Assembly (NCBI RefSeq): GCF_009720745.1
Contig: NZ_WNKX01000001.1
Coordinates: 310,001-374,000, forward strand
DNA from: Massilia eburnea
GTDB taxonomy: Bacteria; Pseudomonadota; Gammaproteobacteria; Burkholderiales; Burkholderiaceae_D
Reading direction: 5' to 3'
Length of the DNA stretch: 64,000 nt
The number at the start of each line of letters is the position of its first letter. The first letter of the stretch is position 1. Made by a program: the position numbers and the translations under genes. Positions 46,148 to 54,586 of the stretch are shown one piece after another. The notes below the pieces were generated by a model. That model did not search any database, was not told the DNA's origin, and was given only the letters and a program-made list of their open reading frames with translations.

Positions 46148-47245
46148 TTAATGTGGGTTGAACCTGGCAAGGATACGCAAATCGGCGCCGACTTGCTTAA
46201 CCTCGTGAAATTTCAGATTATGCTTGCCGCTGAGCTCAGTCAGCGCAGGCAGGGCGAACATGCCTTGTGCGTCACCGAGCAGGGTCGGTGCGAGGTAGAC
46301 CAGCAGCTCATCCACGCAGCCTTCGCGGATCATGGAGCCATTCAGCTTGCCGCCCGCTTCCACGTGCAGTTCGTTGATCTGGCGGCGGCCCAGCTCGCGC
46401 ATCAGTTCGGGCAGGTCGACCTTGCCGTGGGCGTTGGGCAGCACGATGATTTCGGCGCCCTTGTCGCGCAGCTCCGCTTCCTTCTCCGGATGGTAGGCCG
46501 CGGCGACGATCCAGGTGCCTCCGCCCTCCAGCACGCGTGCCTGCGGGCTGATTTCCAGTTTGCTGTCGACGACGATGCGGCGCGGCTGGCGAGGAGTTTC
46601 GACGGCACGCACGTTCAACTGCGGGTCGTCGGCCTTGACGGTGCCGATGCCGGTCAGGATGGCGCAGGCGCGGGCGCGCCAGGCGTGGCCGTCGGCGCGC
46701 GCCTCCGGGCCGGTGATCCACTGGCTTTGGCCGTTATGCAGGGCCGTCATGCCATCGAGGCTGGCGGCGGTCTTCATGCGCACCCAAGGCAGCCCATGCC
46801 GCATGCGGTGGAAGAAGCCGATGTTCATTTCATAGGCTTGCTCGGCCAGCAGGCCGCTGGCGACTTCAATGCCGGCGGCGGACAGGCGTGCCATGCCGTT
46901 GCCGGCGACCAGCGGATTAGGGTCTTCCATTGCGGCGACCACGCGGCCCAGGCCTTCGCGCACCAGCGCGTCGGCGCATGGCGGCGTGCGGCCGTGGTGG
47001 CTGCACGGTTCCAGCGTGACGTAGGCGGTGGCGCCGCGCACGTCGTGGCCGCGCCGCCTGGCGTCTTTCAGGGCCTGGATTTCGGCGTGATCCTGGCCGG
47101 CAGGCTGCGTGACGCCCTCGCCGATCACGACACCGTCGCGCACGATCACGCAGCCGATGCGCGGGTTCGGGGAAGTGGTGAACAGGCCTTTTTCCGCCCA
47201 TTGCAGGGCGAGCTGCATGCCTTCGAGGTCGCTGTTGATGTTCAT
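46148..47245 (-). CDS. ribD: Bifunctional riboflavin deaminase/reductase RibD
   Basis: A 365-residue protein. ATG 47245 is chosen because it overlaps the fimT-like stop as ATGA. The N-terminal deaminase has the zinc motifs HAE (53-55) and EPCSHHGRTPPC (about 77-88); the C-terminal reductase begins near residue 150 (VRMKTAASLDGMTALHNGQS, ILTGIGTVKADDPQLNVR). It deaminates and then reduces the pyrimidine intermediate with NADPH. It lies between the pilin genes and ribE in one strand-consistent run. Confidence 0.96.
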   Translation of the reverse strand: MNINSDLEGMQLALQWAEKGLFTTSPNPRIGCVIVRDGVVIGEGVTQPAGQDHAEIQALKDARRRGHDVRGATAYVTLEPCSHHGRTPPCADALVREGLGRVVAAMEDPNPLVAGNGMARLSAAGIEVASGLLAEQAYEMNIGFFHRMRHGLPWVRMKTAASLDGMTALHNGQSQWITGPEARADGHAWRARACAILTGIGTVKADDPQLNVRAVETPRQPRRIVVDSKLEISPQARVLEGGGTWIVAAAYHPEKEAELRDKGAEIIVLPNAHGKVDLPELMRELGRRQINELHVEAGGKLNGSMIREGCVDELLVYLAPTLLGDAQGMFALPALTELSGKHNLKFHEVKQVGADLRILARFNPH

Positions 47246-47805
47246 ATGCTCGCGCAAGTTGACGGTTCCAAGGCGGGGTCGCATAAGCGCGCCCTGCCCT
47301 GCATATTGATCTTGATATTGCGCTGCACGCCGTCCAGTTCAAGGGTGATGGTGCCAAAGTTGGCGGCATTCGGGTAGGCGGCGCGGCAGCTGCGTCCTGC
47401 TGCATTATATGCGACGTAAAACGGGGCCGTGGCGTCGGTGAAGCTTGCCCGGATGACCAGCCTGCCGGGTGGCGCCTTGTGCCGGGCGAGAATCTGCTCG
47501 CCCGGGTCGGCGCTGCGATTGGCGTTGGCGTCGACAATGACCAGCCAGCCTTGCTGCCAGTCGCCGTTTTCAGCCAGCAGCGTGACAACGCGGCGGCGGG
47601 CGATCGCCTGGGCGCGGGTGTCATTGATGGCTGCCAGCAGGTCGGACGAGGCGGCGCGCAGCTGCCGCCCAGCCAGCATATTGCTAAGATCCGGCAGCGC
47701 GGAGGCGAAAAGGATGGAGACGATGGCGAGGGCTATCATCAGCTCCAGGAGCGTGAATGCCGGCCTGGCGTGCGCAGCGGCGCCCGCTCCCGCGTGGTGC
47801 AGCAA
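47242..47805 (-). CDS. FimT/GspH-type minor pseudopilin
   Basis: A 187-residue protein counted from TTG 47805; the frame is open further but that part overlaps the pilE-like gene, and AGGA lies upstream of this TTG. The type III signal ends ARPA and the mature part begins FTLLELMIALAIVSIL with the conserved Glu at +5; cleavage would follow Ala rather than the usual Gly. The GspH/FimT domain follows (LAAINDTRAQAIARRRVVTL). It probably primes the type IV pilus or binds DNA for uptake, as FimT does. Confidence 0.78.
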   Translation of the reverse strand: MLHHAGAGAAAHARPAFTLLELMIALAIVSILFASALPDLSNMLAGRQLRAASSDLLAAINDTRAQAIARRRVVTLLAENGDWQQGWLVIVDANANRSADPGEQILARHKAPPGRLVIRASFTDATAPFYVAYNAAGRSCRAAYPNAANFGTITLELDGVQRNIKINMQGRARLCDPALEPSTCASI

Positions 47806-47822
47806 CGGCGCCGGGTTCCTGA

Positions 47823-48263
47823 TTAGCGCCAGCAATCGCGGGCGGGGCCGGTGGCGAGATGGAGTCCACTGCTGGTGAGGATGAGGCGTTCGCATCTCGG
47901 GTCCCTGAAGTTCGCGTCGACATTGGCCGTACCAGGTGTGGCGACAAGCTGGATACAGTCGCGGATTTCCTGGCCATCGCAGGCTTTCCCCTCAAGCTCG
48001 TAGGCGCTGGAGCTGGCAGCGCGGCCAGACCACCAGCGGAACTCGTTCGCGTTCAGCGCTGAAAATGCTGCATAGCTGTTGTAGCGCGTGAAATAGCGCT
48101 CCTGCTGTTGCATCAACTCTTGCAGCGTGGCTTGCGCTTCGCTGCGGCGCATGCGCACGACCGCTTCATGCCATACCGGAAGCGCGACGGCAGCCAGAAT
48201 GGCGGCAATGACGATGGCAATGAGCACGCCGATCAGCGTGCTGCCGCTGGCTGGCCGTTTCAT
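47823..48263 (-). CDS. PilE-type minor pilin lacking Glu5
   Basis: A 146-residue prepilin. The leader MKRPASG is followed by the mature STLIGVLIAIVIAAIL helix; position +5 is Gly (codon GGC) where nearly all pilins have Glu. The C-terminal domain (YFTRYNSYAAF) with four cysteines (KACDGQEIRDC, DPRCERL, ARDCW) is PilE/ComP-like. Its start overlaps the pilX stop by 4 bases. Pilins without Glu5 tend to sit at the tip (known for GspK), so a tip role is possible. Confidence 0.8.
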   Translation of the reverse strand: MKRPASGSTLIGVLIAIVIAAILAAVALPVWHEAVVRMRRSEAQATLQELMQQQERYFTRYNSYAAFSALNANEFRWWSGRAASSSAYELEGKACDGQEIRDCIQLVATPGTANVDANFRDPRCERLILTSSGLHLATGPARDCWR

Positions 48264-48892
48264 GGTTCGGTCCCGCTGCCGGCTGCGTCGTGCAGCGACT
48301 GCCAGTCCATGATTTCACGCCAGCTGTGGCGGTGTACCGGCGTTGGCTCTGTGTAGCTGGCCTGCAGCACCGTTTCCGTACCGGGACGCGGGCCGAAACC
48401 CATCACGGTCACCCGATAATAGTAGGCTGGCGGCGCGCCGGCAGGCGTATAGGCTACGCGCTCCACCAGGTAGCGCGGGCGACGGAACGGCAGGCTGCCC
48501 TGCCCGACCGGCATGGCGGCTCCGGTCAGCGCGCCATATTCCGTACCGCCATTTCCAGCCAGGTCGACGACTTGCCAGGCCGGCGCTGGTCCGGGGCCGC
48601 CGACGGCCGATTGCTGGACGTGGCCATCTGGCGGCTGGCCGGTGGCATGCTGGCTGCCGGTGACAGGCGCCGGGGCCGGGGCTTCGATTGGCTGGCCAAG
48701 GCCGGCGTTGATATCACGTTCTGCGTCCATCAGGGCATCCTCCGCCGCCTGGAAGGCGATCAGGTGGTCTCGTTCGGCACGGGCGGACTTCTCGCCAAGC
48801 ATCGCCATTTGCGCTGCCGATGCGCCGATCGCCAGTGCTGCCAGAAGCATCAACATTGTCACGGGAAGCGTGATGCCGCGCTGGTGGTGCAT
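48260..48892 (-). CDS. PilX-type minor pilin
   Basis: A 210-residue protein beginning MHHQRGITLPVTMLMLLAAL, with cleavage after Gly6, then the PilX-family segment AQMAMLGEKSARAERDHLIA and FQAAEDALMDAERDI. A Pro/Ala/Gly linker precedes a beta-rich C-terminus (YYYRVTVMGFGPRPGTETVLQ). PilX helps prime and stabilise type IV pili. It lies 9 bases after pilW and overlaps the pilE-like gene by 4 bases. Confidence 0.85.
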   Translation of the reverse strand: MHHQRGITLPVTMLMLLAALAIGASAAQMAMLGEKSARAERDHLIAFQAAEDALMDAERDINAGLGQPIEAPAPAPVTGSQHATGQPPDGHVQQSAVGGPGPAPAWQVVDLAGNGGTEYGALTGAAMPVGQGSLPFRRPRYLVERVAYTPAGAPPAYYYRVTVMGFGPRPGTETVLQASYTEPTPVHRHSWREIMDWQSLHDAAGSGTEP

Positions 48893-48901
48893 GGCGGTTC
48901 C

Positions 48902-49792
48902 TTACGGGTTACGCAGCGCCACGGTGGCCGCGAACAGGCGGCGGGCGCGGCGCTGCATTGCGGGCGGCAAGCGGGCTTCGTCCAGGTGCTCGCCTGGCAG
49001 TAGTTCATAGATGCTCAGCCGGGTGCCGGTGCGTGAGCCGCGCTCACCATGCAGGAGTAGTGCGATGCGAACGCTGGTGACGCGGCGCCAGGTGGGCCGC
49101 ATCGCCCGCTCCGCCGGTGGAAGCGCAGCATCGCGAGCGTCGATGGCGCTGGCGCTGAGGTAGAGGTTGGGAACGTTGTCGCGCGGGGTGTCGGTGTCGA
49201 TGCCGTAGAGTACCTGGAAGGAATCCACGCCGCGGATCACGGCGTCGCTGCCCCAGCCGTGCGGTCCTTTGTACTTGCACCGCAGTTCGGCGACGCCATC
49301 GCTGGCTTCTGCGACGTAGAAGATGCTCCAGGCCCATTCACCAGGGCTGGCGGGGAACCCCGCGCAGTTCAGCATGGCGCTGCCAGCGCCAGCGCCTGCA
49401 AGGGCGCCGGCCGCGTAGCGGATGGCGATCGCGTCGCTGCCGTTGATTGCTGGCAGCGGCGCACCGAGTTCGTTTGCGTTGCTTGCCACGCTGGCCGCAT
49501 CGCGCCCTTCGATGGCGAGCGGGGGCAATGGGCCGGCCGGTGCCGCAGCGCCGGCGCCGTCTTGATCGCTGGACTCGCCGGGTTCGCCGGGATAACCGGC
49601 TTGCCGCAAGGCCTGTGTGACGATAGCCAGCGCGAAGCGGCCATTGTCGTCAATGCGGGTATTGGCGCCGTTGTGCAGGAAGTCGCCATTCGACGCGTGC
49701 AACAGTGAGGCGGCAGCGAGGATAACCAGCAGGCTAAGTGCCATCGCAACAAGAACTTCGGACAAGGCCAGGCCAGCTTGTCGCGCTTTCAT
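48902..49792 (-). CDS. PilW-type minor pilin
   Basis: A 296-residue protein from ATG 49792, which overlaps the pilV stop by 4 bases. The leader MKARQAG is followed by LALSEVLVAMALSLLVILAA with Glu at +5, then NGANTRIDDNGRFALAIVTQ, a segment usual in PilW. The large C-terminal domain resembles the PilW/GspJ group. It is part of the pilV-W-X-E-fimT run. Confidence 0.87.
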   Translation of the reverse strand: MKARQAGLALSEVLVAMALSLLVILAAASLLHASNGDFLHNGANTRIDDNGRFALAIVTQALRQAGYPGEPGESSDQDGAGAAAPAGPLPPLAIEGRDAASVASNANELGAPLPAINGSDAIAIRYAAGALAGAGAGSAMLNCAGFPASPGEWAWSIFYVAEASDGVAELRCKYKGPHGWGSDAVIRGVDSFQVLYGIDTDTPRDNVPNLYLSASAIDARDAALPPAERAMRPTWRRVTSVRIALLLHGERGSRTGTRLSIYELLPGEHLDEARLPPAMQRRARRLFAATVALRNP

Positions 49793-50340
49793 GGCGTACT
49801 CCCTGGGGCGAACAAAGCAACTGGCAGCGCGACGGCGGGGCCAGCGACCGGGCCGGGGCCGATGCCGCTGGAGTTGCTGCCACGCCAACCGATCTTGATG
49901 ACGATGGGAGCGTTGGCTTCACCCGAGCAAGCCCACTGTAATCGGCCGCCAGGGGCGGCGGATACATCCCGGCAGGTCAGTGCGCGAGGCGCTGGGAGGG
50001 AGGATTGCAGTTGCTGACGGAACGCGCCAAGATCGTACTGCGCAAGTGCAGCGGCATCGCACTCGGCCACGAAGCAGTCGGCGGCGGTCGCATCGCCTGC
50101 GGCCACCGCTGCAGCGGCGTCGAATTCAAAGCCCAGGTAAGCGGAGGACTGCGCAGCGTTGGCGCGGATGCGGTCGGCGAGCGTGGCGGCGGCCTGCATG
50201 GCTTCGGTCAGCAGTGCCGATTCCTGTCGCGTGCGCATGGCGTGTGCCTGCATTGCCAGCGCGCCCACCAGCCCGACAGCCAGCAGCAGCACGGCAACCA
50301 GCACTTCCACCATCGTGAACCCCGCAACCTGGCGACGCAT
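49789..50340 (-). CDS. PilV-type minor pilin
   Basis: A 183-residue prepilin: leader MRRQVAG, then FTMVEVLVAVLLLAVGLVGA with Glu at +5, followed by the PilV/GspI pattern MQAHAMRTRQESALLTEAMQ and LADRIRANA. Four cysteines lie in the C-terminal half. It is the first gene of the minor-pilin run and lies 60 bases after nrdR. Confidence 0.88.
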   Translation of the reverse strand: MRRQVAGFTMVEVLVAVLLLAVGLVGALAMQAHAMRTRQESALLTEAMQAAATLADRIRANAAQSSAYLGFEFDAAAAVAAGDATAADCFVAECDAAALAQYDLGAFRQQLQSSLPAPRALTCRDVSAAPGGRLQWACSGEANAPIVIKIGWRGSNSSGIGPGPVAGPAVALPVALFAPGSTP

Positions 50341-50400
50341 GGCGCAGCCCTCCCCTGCTGATCACATTAGCCAGCAGCGGTCACACGGGTTTGCGGAATC

Positions 50401-50874
50401 TCAAGCCTTGGGGGAGAGCTCTTGACCGTCGCCAACAGCTTCGATCGCGTCCTGGAATTCGGCCAGGTCTTCGAAGTTTTTGTAGACGGAAGCAAAGCGG
50501 ATGTACGCCACTTTGTCGAGGCGCTTGAGCTCAGCCATGACGAGCTCGCCAACGTAGACGGAATCGACTTCACGCTGGCCACTGGTCAGCAGCTTTTCTT
50601 CGATGGAGGAAACGGCCTTGTCGACCGACTCGGCAGCAACGGGACGTTTGCGCAAGGCCAGCATCAGGCTGGCGCGCAGCTTGTCGGCCGAATACTCGGT
50701 GCGGCTGCCGTTTTTCTTGACCACATACGGCATGGTCAGTTCGATCCGCTCCCATGTCGTGAAGCGCTTGTCGCAGTTCACGCAGCGCCGGCGCCGCTTG
50801 ATGGCGTCCCCCTCCTCCGACACGCGGGTGTCGAGGACCTGGATATCATCGTGCTGGCAGAACGGGCATTTCAT
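50401..50874 (-). CDS. nrdR: Transcriptional repressor NrdR
   Basis: A 157-residue NrdR. It begins [17 protein letters not shown], with the second cysteine pair in [13 protein letters not shown] forming the zinc ribbon, and continues with the ATP-cone ([20 protein letters not shown]). It represses ribonucleotide reductase genes in response to the ATP/dATP state. It lies downstream of glyA but behind that gene's terminator. Confidence 0.97.
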   Translation of the reverse strand: MKCPFCQHDDIQVLDTRVSEEGDAIKRRRRCVNCDKRFTTWERIELTMPYVVKKNGSRTEYSADKLRASLMLALRKRPVAAESVDKAVSSIEEKLLTSGQREVDSVYVGELVMAELKRLDKVAYIRFASVYKNFEDLAEFQDAIEAVGDGQELSPKA

Positions 50875-50901
50875 TGATGGAGCGTCTCTTATTATGTAAT
50901 G

Positions 50902-50930
50902 AAAAAGCGCCGGACCTCGCGATCCGGCGC
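50902..50930 (-). terminator. Rho-independent terminator of glyA
   Basis: On the minus strand GCGCCGGA and TCCGGCGC form an 8-bp stem with an 8-base loop, followed by TTTTT, 22 bases beyond the glyA stop. Confidence 0.88.
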
Positions 50931-50952
50931 CTCGATAGTACCAACCGGGTGC

Positions 50953-52197
50953 TTAGGCGTAAACAGGGAATTTATCAGCCAGCACCTTCACAGCGGCTTT
51001 CACGCGCTCGATGGTTGCGGCGTCGTGCGGGTTATCCAGCACGTCGGCGATCAGGTTACCCACTTGTTCCGCTTCGGCTTCCTTGAAACCGCGGGTGGTG
51101 AACGCTGGGGAACCCAGGCGGATGCCGGAAGTCACGAATGGCTTCTGTGGGTCGTTAGGGATGCCGTTCTTGTTGCAGGTCATGTGCGCCTGGCCTAGGA
51201 TCGCTTCCGCTTCCTTGCCGGTCAGGTTCTTGGCGCGCAGGTCGACCAGGAACACGTGCGATTCGGTGCCGCCGGACACAATGCGCAGGCCGCGCTTGAT
51301 CAGGGTCTTGGCCAGCACGTCGGCGTTCTTCACCACTTGCTGCTGGTAGGCCTTGAATTCCGGCGACAGCGCTTCCTTGAAGGCCACTGCCTTGCCGGCG
51401 ATGACGTGCATCAGCGGGCCGCCCTGGATGCCAGGGAAGATCGCGGAGTTGATGATCTTTTCGTGTTCGGCTTTCATCAGGATGATGCCGCCACGTGGGC
51501 CGCGCAGGGACTTGTGGGTGGTGGAGGTCACGAAGTCAGCGTGCGGAACCGGGTTCGGGTACAGGCCAGCGGCGATCAGGCCAGCGTAGTGGGCCATGTC
51601 GACCATGAAGTAGGCGCCAACGGCCTTGGCGACTTTAGCAAAGCGCTCGAAGTCGATCTTTTTGGAGAACGCGGATGCGCCGGCAATGATCAGCTTTGGC
51701 TTGTGTTCCTTCGCCAGGGCTTCCATCGCGTCGTAGTCGATGTCTTCTTCCGCGGTCAGGCCGTAGGAAACAACGTTGAACCATTTGCCGGACATGTTCA
51801 GGGCCATGCCGTGGGTCAGGTGGCCGCCTTCCGCCAGCGACATGCCCATGATGGTGTCGCCTGGTTTCAGGACGGCGAAGAACACGCCCTGGTTCGCCTG
51901 GGAACCGGAGTTAGGCTGCACGTTGGCCGCTTCGGCGCCGAACAGCTGCTTCACGCGGTCGATCGCCAGTTGCTCGACGACGTCCACGTACTCGCAGCCA
52001 CCGTAGTAGCGCTTGCCTGGGTAGCCTTCGGCGTATTTGTTGGTGAGCTGGGAGCCCTGGGCTTCCATGACGGCTGGCGAGGTGTAGTTCTCAGACGCGA
52101 TCAGCTCGATGTGGTCGTGCTGGCGCTTGTTCTCGTTCTGGATGGCGGCAAACAGCTCCGCGTCAACGTTGGCGAGGGTGTGATCTTTTGCGAACAT
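50953..52197 (-). CDS. glyA: Serine hydroxymethyltransferase
   Basis: A 414-residue PLP enzyme of normal length. ATG 52197 ([15 protein letters not shown]) is chosen over the upstream frame, which lies inside the riboswitch leader. Family stretches include [20 protein letters not shown], the PLP lysine in [14 protein letters not shown] and [15 protein letters not shown]. It interconverts serine and glycine, charging tetrahydrofolate. The leader carries a ZTP riboswitch, which ties expression to one-carbon folate supply. Confidence 0.97.
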   Translation of the reverse strand: MFAKDHTLANVDAELFAAIQNENKRQHDHIELIASENYTSPAVMEAQGSQLTNKYAEGYPGKRYYGGCEYVDVVEQLAIDRVKQLFGAEAANVQPNSGSQANQGVFFAVLKPGDTIMGMSLAEGGHLTHGMALNMSGKWFNVVSYGLTAEEDIDYDAMEALAKEHKPKLIIAGASAFSKKIDFERFAKVAKAVGAYFMVDMAHYAGLIAAGLYPNPVPHADFVTSTTHKSLRGPRGGIILMKAEHEKIINSAIFPGIQGGPLMHVIAGKAVAFKEALSPEFKAYQQQVVKNADVLAKTLIKRGLRIVSGGTESHVFLVDLRAKNLTGKEAEAILGQAHMTCNKNGIPNDPQKPFVTSGIRLGSPAFTTRGFKEAEAEQVGNLIADVLDNPHDAATIERVKAAVKVLADKFPVYA

Positions 52198-52245
52198 GAA
52201 ATTACTCCAGTTTTTTAAGGCAGATTGGATCGAATTGGGAGCCAA

Positions 52246-52289
52246 AAATGACAGGGCAGCCAAATCGTACGATTCCATCGTGGCTGCCC
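52246..52289 (-). terminator. Riboswitch expression platform: intrinsic terminator
   Basis: On the minus strand GGGCAGCCA (52289-52281) pairs with TGGCTGCCC (52262-52254) in a 9-bp stem with an 18-base loop, followed 3 bases later by TTTTT. The 5' arm overlaps the 3' end of the ZTP aptamer, so aptamer folding and termination should be mutually exclusive. Confidence 0.78.
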
Positions 52290-52389
52290 AGGCGAACGGC
52301 TGTTTGATATCTCACGTTCCCCGGTGGTTGCCCACCTCTCACCAGCGGCGCCAAGCTGCCTGCCAGTTTTTCGCCAGTTACGTGAGACC
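52281..52389 (-). ncRNA. ZTP (pfl) riboswitch of glyA
   Basis: On the minus strand the leader carries the conserved ZTP-aptamer blocks in order: CGTAACTGGCG near the 5' end, then AACCACCGGGGAACGTGAG, and at the 3' end CCGTTCGCCTGGGCA. These are the signature of the pfl motif, which senses the purine intermediate ZMP/ZTP, an alarmone of low 10-formyl-tetrahydrofolate. Ligand binding should disrupt the overlapping terminator and turn glyA on. Confidence 0.9.
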
Positions 52390-52524
52390 GTAATGGAGCC
52401 AAGATTGTAATTTAAGTGGGAAAATCCGGCAATCGTTTGGCTGGATTCGGCTGGTTTCGCGTTTGATTCGGCCTAAACCCGGTAAATCCGGGTCTGATCA
52501 TTGGCCTGCGGCTTCAGCACACCT

Positions 52525-52548
52525 GGGTCAGACCCTTGGGTCTGACCC
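52525..52548. repeat. 24-base perfect palindrome, GGGTCAGACCC type
   Basis: The palindrome consists of GGGTCAGACCC and its complement around TT-centred symmetry (GGGTCAGACCCTTGGGTCTG then ACCC). It lies between the divergent glyA leader and ydfG. A near-identical decayed copy is at 41208-41231. The remaining bases 52390-52601 hold the two divergent promoters but no further feature that I recognise. Confidence 0.75.
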
Positions 52549-52601
52549 CGCCCTACCGGGTTTAAGGCTAAAATCCCCCCATTAATATTGGGAGTTCGAC
52601 C

Positions 52602-53345
52602 ATGATCGTGTTAGTTACCGGCGCAACTGCCGGTTTTGGCGCCGCGATGGCGCGTGTTTTCGTCAAGAACGGCCATCAAGTCATCGCGGCCGGCCGCCGC
52701 GTCGAGCGCCTGGAAACCCTGGCCGCCGAACTCGGCCCGAACTTGCTCCCAGTTAAACTCGACGTTACCGACAAAGCCGCCATCACCGCCGCCCTCGCCT
52801 CCCTGCCCGCCGGCTGGCAGGAAATCGACGTCCTGATCAACAACGCCGGCCTGGCGCTCGGCGTCAAAGGCGCCCAGGAATCTTCCTTGGAAGACTGGGA
52901 AACCATGATCGCCACCAACTGCACCGGCCTGGTCACCATCACCCGCGCACTGCTGCCCGGCATGGTGGAACGCGGCCGAGGCACCATTATTAATCTCGGC
53001 TCCGTCGCAGGCGCCTACCCGTACCCGGGCGGCAATGTCTACGGCGCCACCAAGGCTTTCGTCGAACAGTTCACGCTCAACCTGCGTGCCGACCTGATCG
53101 GCACCGGTGTGCGCGCTACCAATATTGCGCCGGGACTGTGCGGCGGCACCGAATTTTCCAACGTGCGCCTGAAGGACGATGCCGCCGCGGCCAAAGTCTA
53201 CGAGGGCACCACCCCGCTGACCGCGGACGACATCGCGAATACGGCTTTCTGGATTGCAACATTGCCGCAACACATTAATGTGAATTCGATTGAATTGATG
53301 CCAACTTGCCAAGGTTTCTCCCCGTTTGCCATTAAACGCAGCTAA
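52602..53345 (+). CDS. ydfG: YdfG-type NADP-dependent 3-hydroxy acid dehydrogenase (SDR)
   Basis: A 247-residue SDR closely resembling E. coli YdfG in length and pattern. It has the cofactor loop TGATAGFG (about 6-13) followed by AAGRRVERL, an NADP-type arginine pair; NNAGLALG; LGSVAG; the catalytic YGATK; and the C-terminal HINVNSIELMPTCQGF. It oxidises short 3-hydroxy acids and L-allo-threonine and can reduce malonic semialdehyde. It is transcribed alone, ahead of the tol unit. Confidence 0.88.
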   Translation: MIVLVTGATAGFGAAMARVFVKNGHQVIAAGRRVERLETLAAELGPNLLPVKLDVTDKAAITAALASLPAGWQEIDVLINNAGLALGVKGAQESSLEDWETMIATNCTGLVTITRALLPGMVERGRGTIINLGSVAGAYPYPGGNVYGATKAFVEQFTLNLRADLIGTGVRATNIAPGLCGGTEFSNVRLKDDAAAAKVYEGTTPLTADDIANTAFWIATLPQHINVNSIELMPTCQGFSPFAIKRS

Positions 53346-53464
53346 AATGCCGGCCCATATAAGGGAAAACCGTAAGCAATTGTTACGAGATTGTGCAAAT
53401 AGAGATTTCGGCGAATTATTTGACGTAAAATGTTGCCGATTCTCACTTAGTAGCTCTTCTATCT

Positions 53465-53863
53465 ATGTCGTCTGAGTTCACCTGGGAGGTCCGCGTCTAT
53501 TACGAAGACACGGACGCCGGCGGGATTGTCTATTACGCGAACTATCTGAAGTTCTTCGAGCGCGCACGCACTGAGTGGTTGCGCTCCCTCGGCGTTAACC
53601 AGGACATCCTGCTGCGTGAGCACGACGCCATGTTTGTTGTCAAAAACGTCAGCGCGGACTACCACGCGCCGGCGCGTCTGGACGATGTAATAAAATTGAC
53701 GCTTCGCATAGATAAACTGGGCCGCGCTTCGATCCAGTTCGTACAGGAGGCGTGGTGCGGCGGCCGCCTGCTGAATACTGCCCACGTCAAGGTTGGCTGC
53801 GTTGATTCCGCACTGCGTCCGCGCGCCGTGCCCGATGCTGTCGCGGCCCGCATGCGCGCCTAA
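53465..53863 (+). CDS. ybgC: Tol-Pal-associated acyl-CoA thioesterase YbgC
   Basis: A 132-residue hot-dog-fold thioesterase with the YbgC active-site stretch VYYEDTDAGGIVYYANYLKF (catalytic Asp in EDTD) and FFERARTEWLRSLG. It hydrolyses acyl-CoA or acyl-ACP and is the usual first gene of the tol-pal unit. It precedes tolQ by 18 bases. The AT-rich upstream region probably contains the operon promoter. Confidence 0.95.
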   Translation: MSSEFTWEVRVYYEDTDAGGIVYYANYLKFFERARTEWLRSLGVNQDILLREHDAMFVVKNVSADYHAPARLDDVIKLTLRIDKLGRASIQFVQEAWCGGRLLNTAHVKVGCVDSALRPRAVPDAVAARMRA

Positions 53864-53881
53864 TAATTAGACCGTAAAACA

Positions 53882-54571
53882 ATGAACGTCACTCAAGACC
53901 TTTCTTTCATCTCCTTAATCACCAACGCGCACGTGATCGTTCAGTTGATCCTGGTGCTGCTGCTTGCGATTTCCATCATCAGCTGGTCCTACATCTTCAA
54001 GAAGCTGTTTGATGTGCGCGGTGCGCGCAAGCAAACGATCGAATTCGAAAAGACCTTCTGGGCCGGCGGCAACCTGCACGCCCTGCACGCCAGCGCCGGC
54101 AGCAACCGCGCCAACAGCGGCGCACTGGCCCGCATCTTCGAAGCCGGCATGGGTGAGTTCATCAAGGGCAAGCAAGCTGCCGCCACCAGCCGCGACATGA
54201 ATATGGGTGACGTGCTGGACGGCGCCCGCCGCGCCATGCGCGCTGCCTTCCAGCGCGAGATGGATGCGCTGGATGCGCACCTGGCCTTCCTGGCTTCGGT
54301 GGGCTCGGTCTCTCCATACATCGGCCTGCTCGGCACCGTGTGGGGCATCATGAACGCCTTCCGCGGCCTGGCCAATGTGCAGCAGGCGACGCTGTCGGCT
54401 GTGGCGCCAGGTATTGCCGAAGCGCTGATCGCAACCGCCATTGGCCTGTTCGCGGCGATTCCGGCCGTGGTGGCGTACAACCGCTTCTCGCACGATATTG
54501 AGCGCCTGGCGATCCGCTTCGAGAGCTTCGTTGAAGAATTCTCGAACATCCTGCAGCGCCAGTCCCGTTAA
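53882..54571 (+). CDS. tolQ: Tol-Pal system proton channel subunit TolQ
   Basis: A 229-residue inner-membrane protein of the MotA/TolQ/ExbB family with three hydrophobic segments (about 17-37, 135-158, 170-195). Conserved stretches are GSVSPYIGLLGTVWGIMNAF and LIATAIGLFAAIPAVVAYNR. It forms the proton channel with TolR that powers TolA during outer-membrane constriction at division. Confidence 0.96.
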   Translation: MNVTQDLSFISLITNAHVIVQLILVLLLAISIISWSYIFKKLFDVRGARKQTIEFEKTFWAGGNLHALHASAGSNRANSGALARIFEAGMGEFIKGKQAAATSRDMNMGDVLDGARRAMRAAFQREMDALDAHLAFLASVGSVSPYIGLLGTVWGIMNAFRGLANVQQATLSAVAPGIAEALIATAIGLFAAIPAVVAYNRFSHDIERLAIRFESFVEEFSNILQRQSR

Positions 54572-54586
54572 TAGGCGAAACAGAAG

